This document shows positions 63,994-64,000 of a stretch of 64,000 nucleotides of DNA, piece by piece (within the stretch, counting starts at the first letter, position 1; every line of letters starts with the position of its first letter). The stretch comes from Sarcophilus harrisii (taxonomy: Eukaryota; Chordata; Mammalia; Dasyuromorphia; Dasyuridae). The translations under genes and the position numbers were made by a program. Where the stretch lies: assembly GCF_902635505.1 (NCBI RefSeq), contig NC_045430.1, forward strand, positions 30,337,564-30,401,563, written 5' to 3'. The notes beneath the pieces were generated by a model. That model did no database searches. It was given only the letters and a program-made list of their open reading frames with translations, and was not told the origin of the DNA.

Positions 63994-64000
63994 TTGTGAT

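Overview
The window looks like a marsupial nuclear genome, probably Australian. It is AT-rich and intron- or intergene-like, and it is packed with L1, L2 and L3/CR1 LINEs, MIR-like CORE-SINEs, Mar-1 SINEs with an RTE/Bov-B-like tail, and a younger tRNA-derived SINE of the WSINE1 type. Family names come from remembered consensus sequences, not from a database search. The only host coding sequence I can support is the first coding exon of METAP2 (methionine aminopeptidase 2) on the minus strand, at 9619-9775. It sits in a CpG island of about 1.7 kb (about 9.0-10.7 kb).

Layout: 1-9618 is METAP2 intron 1. It holds an L1/HAL1-type element at the left edge, L2 copies, and an L3/CR1 element split by a 5'-truncated L1 with an 18-bp target duplication. 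9619-10.73 kb is exon 1, the 5' UTR and the promoter, with GC boxes and two CACGTG E-boxes. At 11.2 kb there is a near-perfect 17-bp hairpin in a second CpG-rich patch. From 11.3 kb to 64 kb I see no coding exon. In human, METAP2 is preceded by a large gap before VEZT, and this stretch fits that gap.

The upstream region is almost all retroposons and simple repeats, often nested. The best cases are L1(-) containing L1(+) containing a SINE at 42.9-44.2 kb, a SINE joined to an L1 3' end inside a Mar-1 at 31.2-31.9 kb, a twin-primed L1 inside an L2 at 29.08-29.24 kb, and a poly(A)-tailed retrocopy of an unidentified 3' UTR with a perfect 15-bp target duplication at 22.4-22.9 kb. Four LTR fossils (17.6, 27.6, 41.3 and 45.3 kb) all lie on the minus strand, the same sense as METAP2. 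No retroviral gene is visible. A 34-bp minisatellite of about 11 units lies at 49.2-49.6 kb. Long pyrimidine/purine tracts occur at 38.2, 50.4 and 56.0 kb.

I found no new multi-gene system. The open frames other than METAP2 exon 1 are LINE remnants, simple-repeat translations or GC-rich shadows. Repeat edges are read by eye and are good to roughly 10-30 bases unless a target-site duplication is given.
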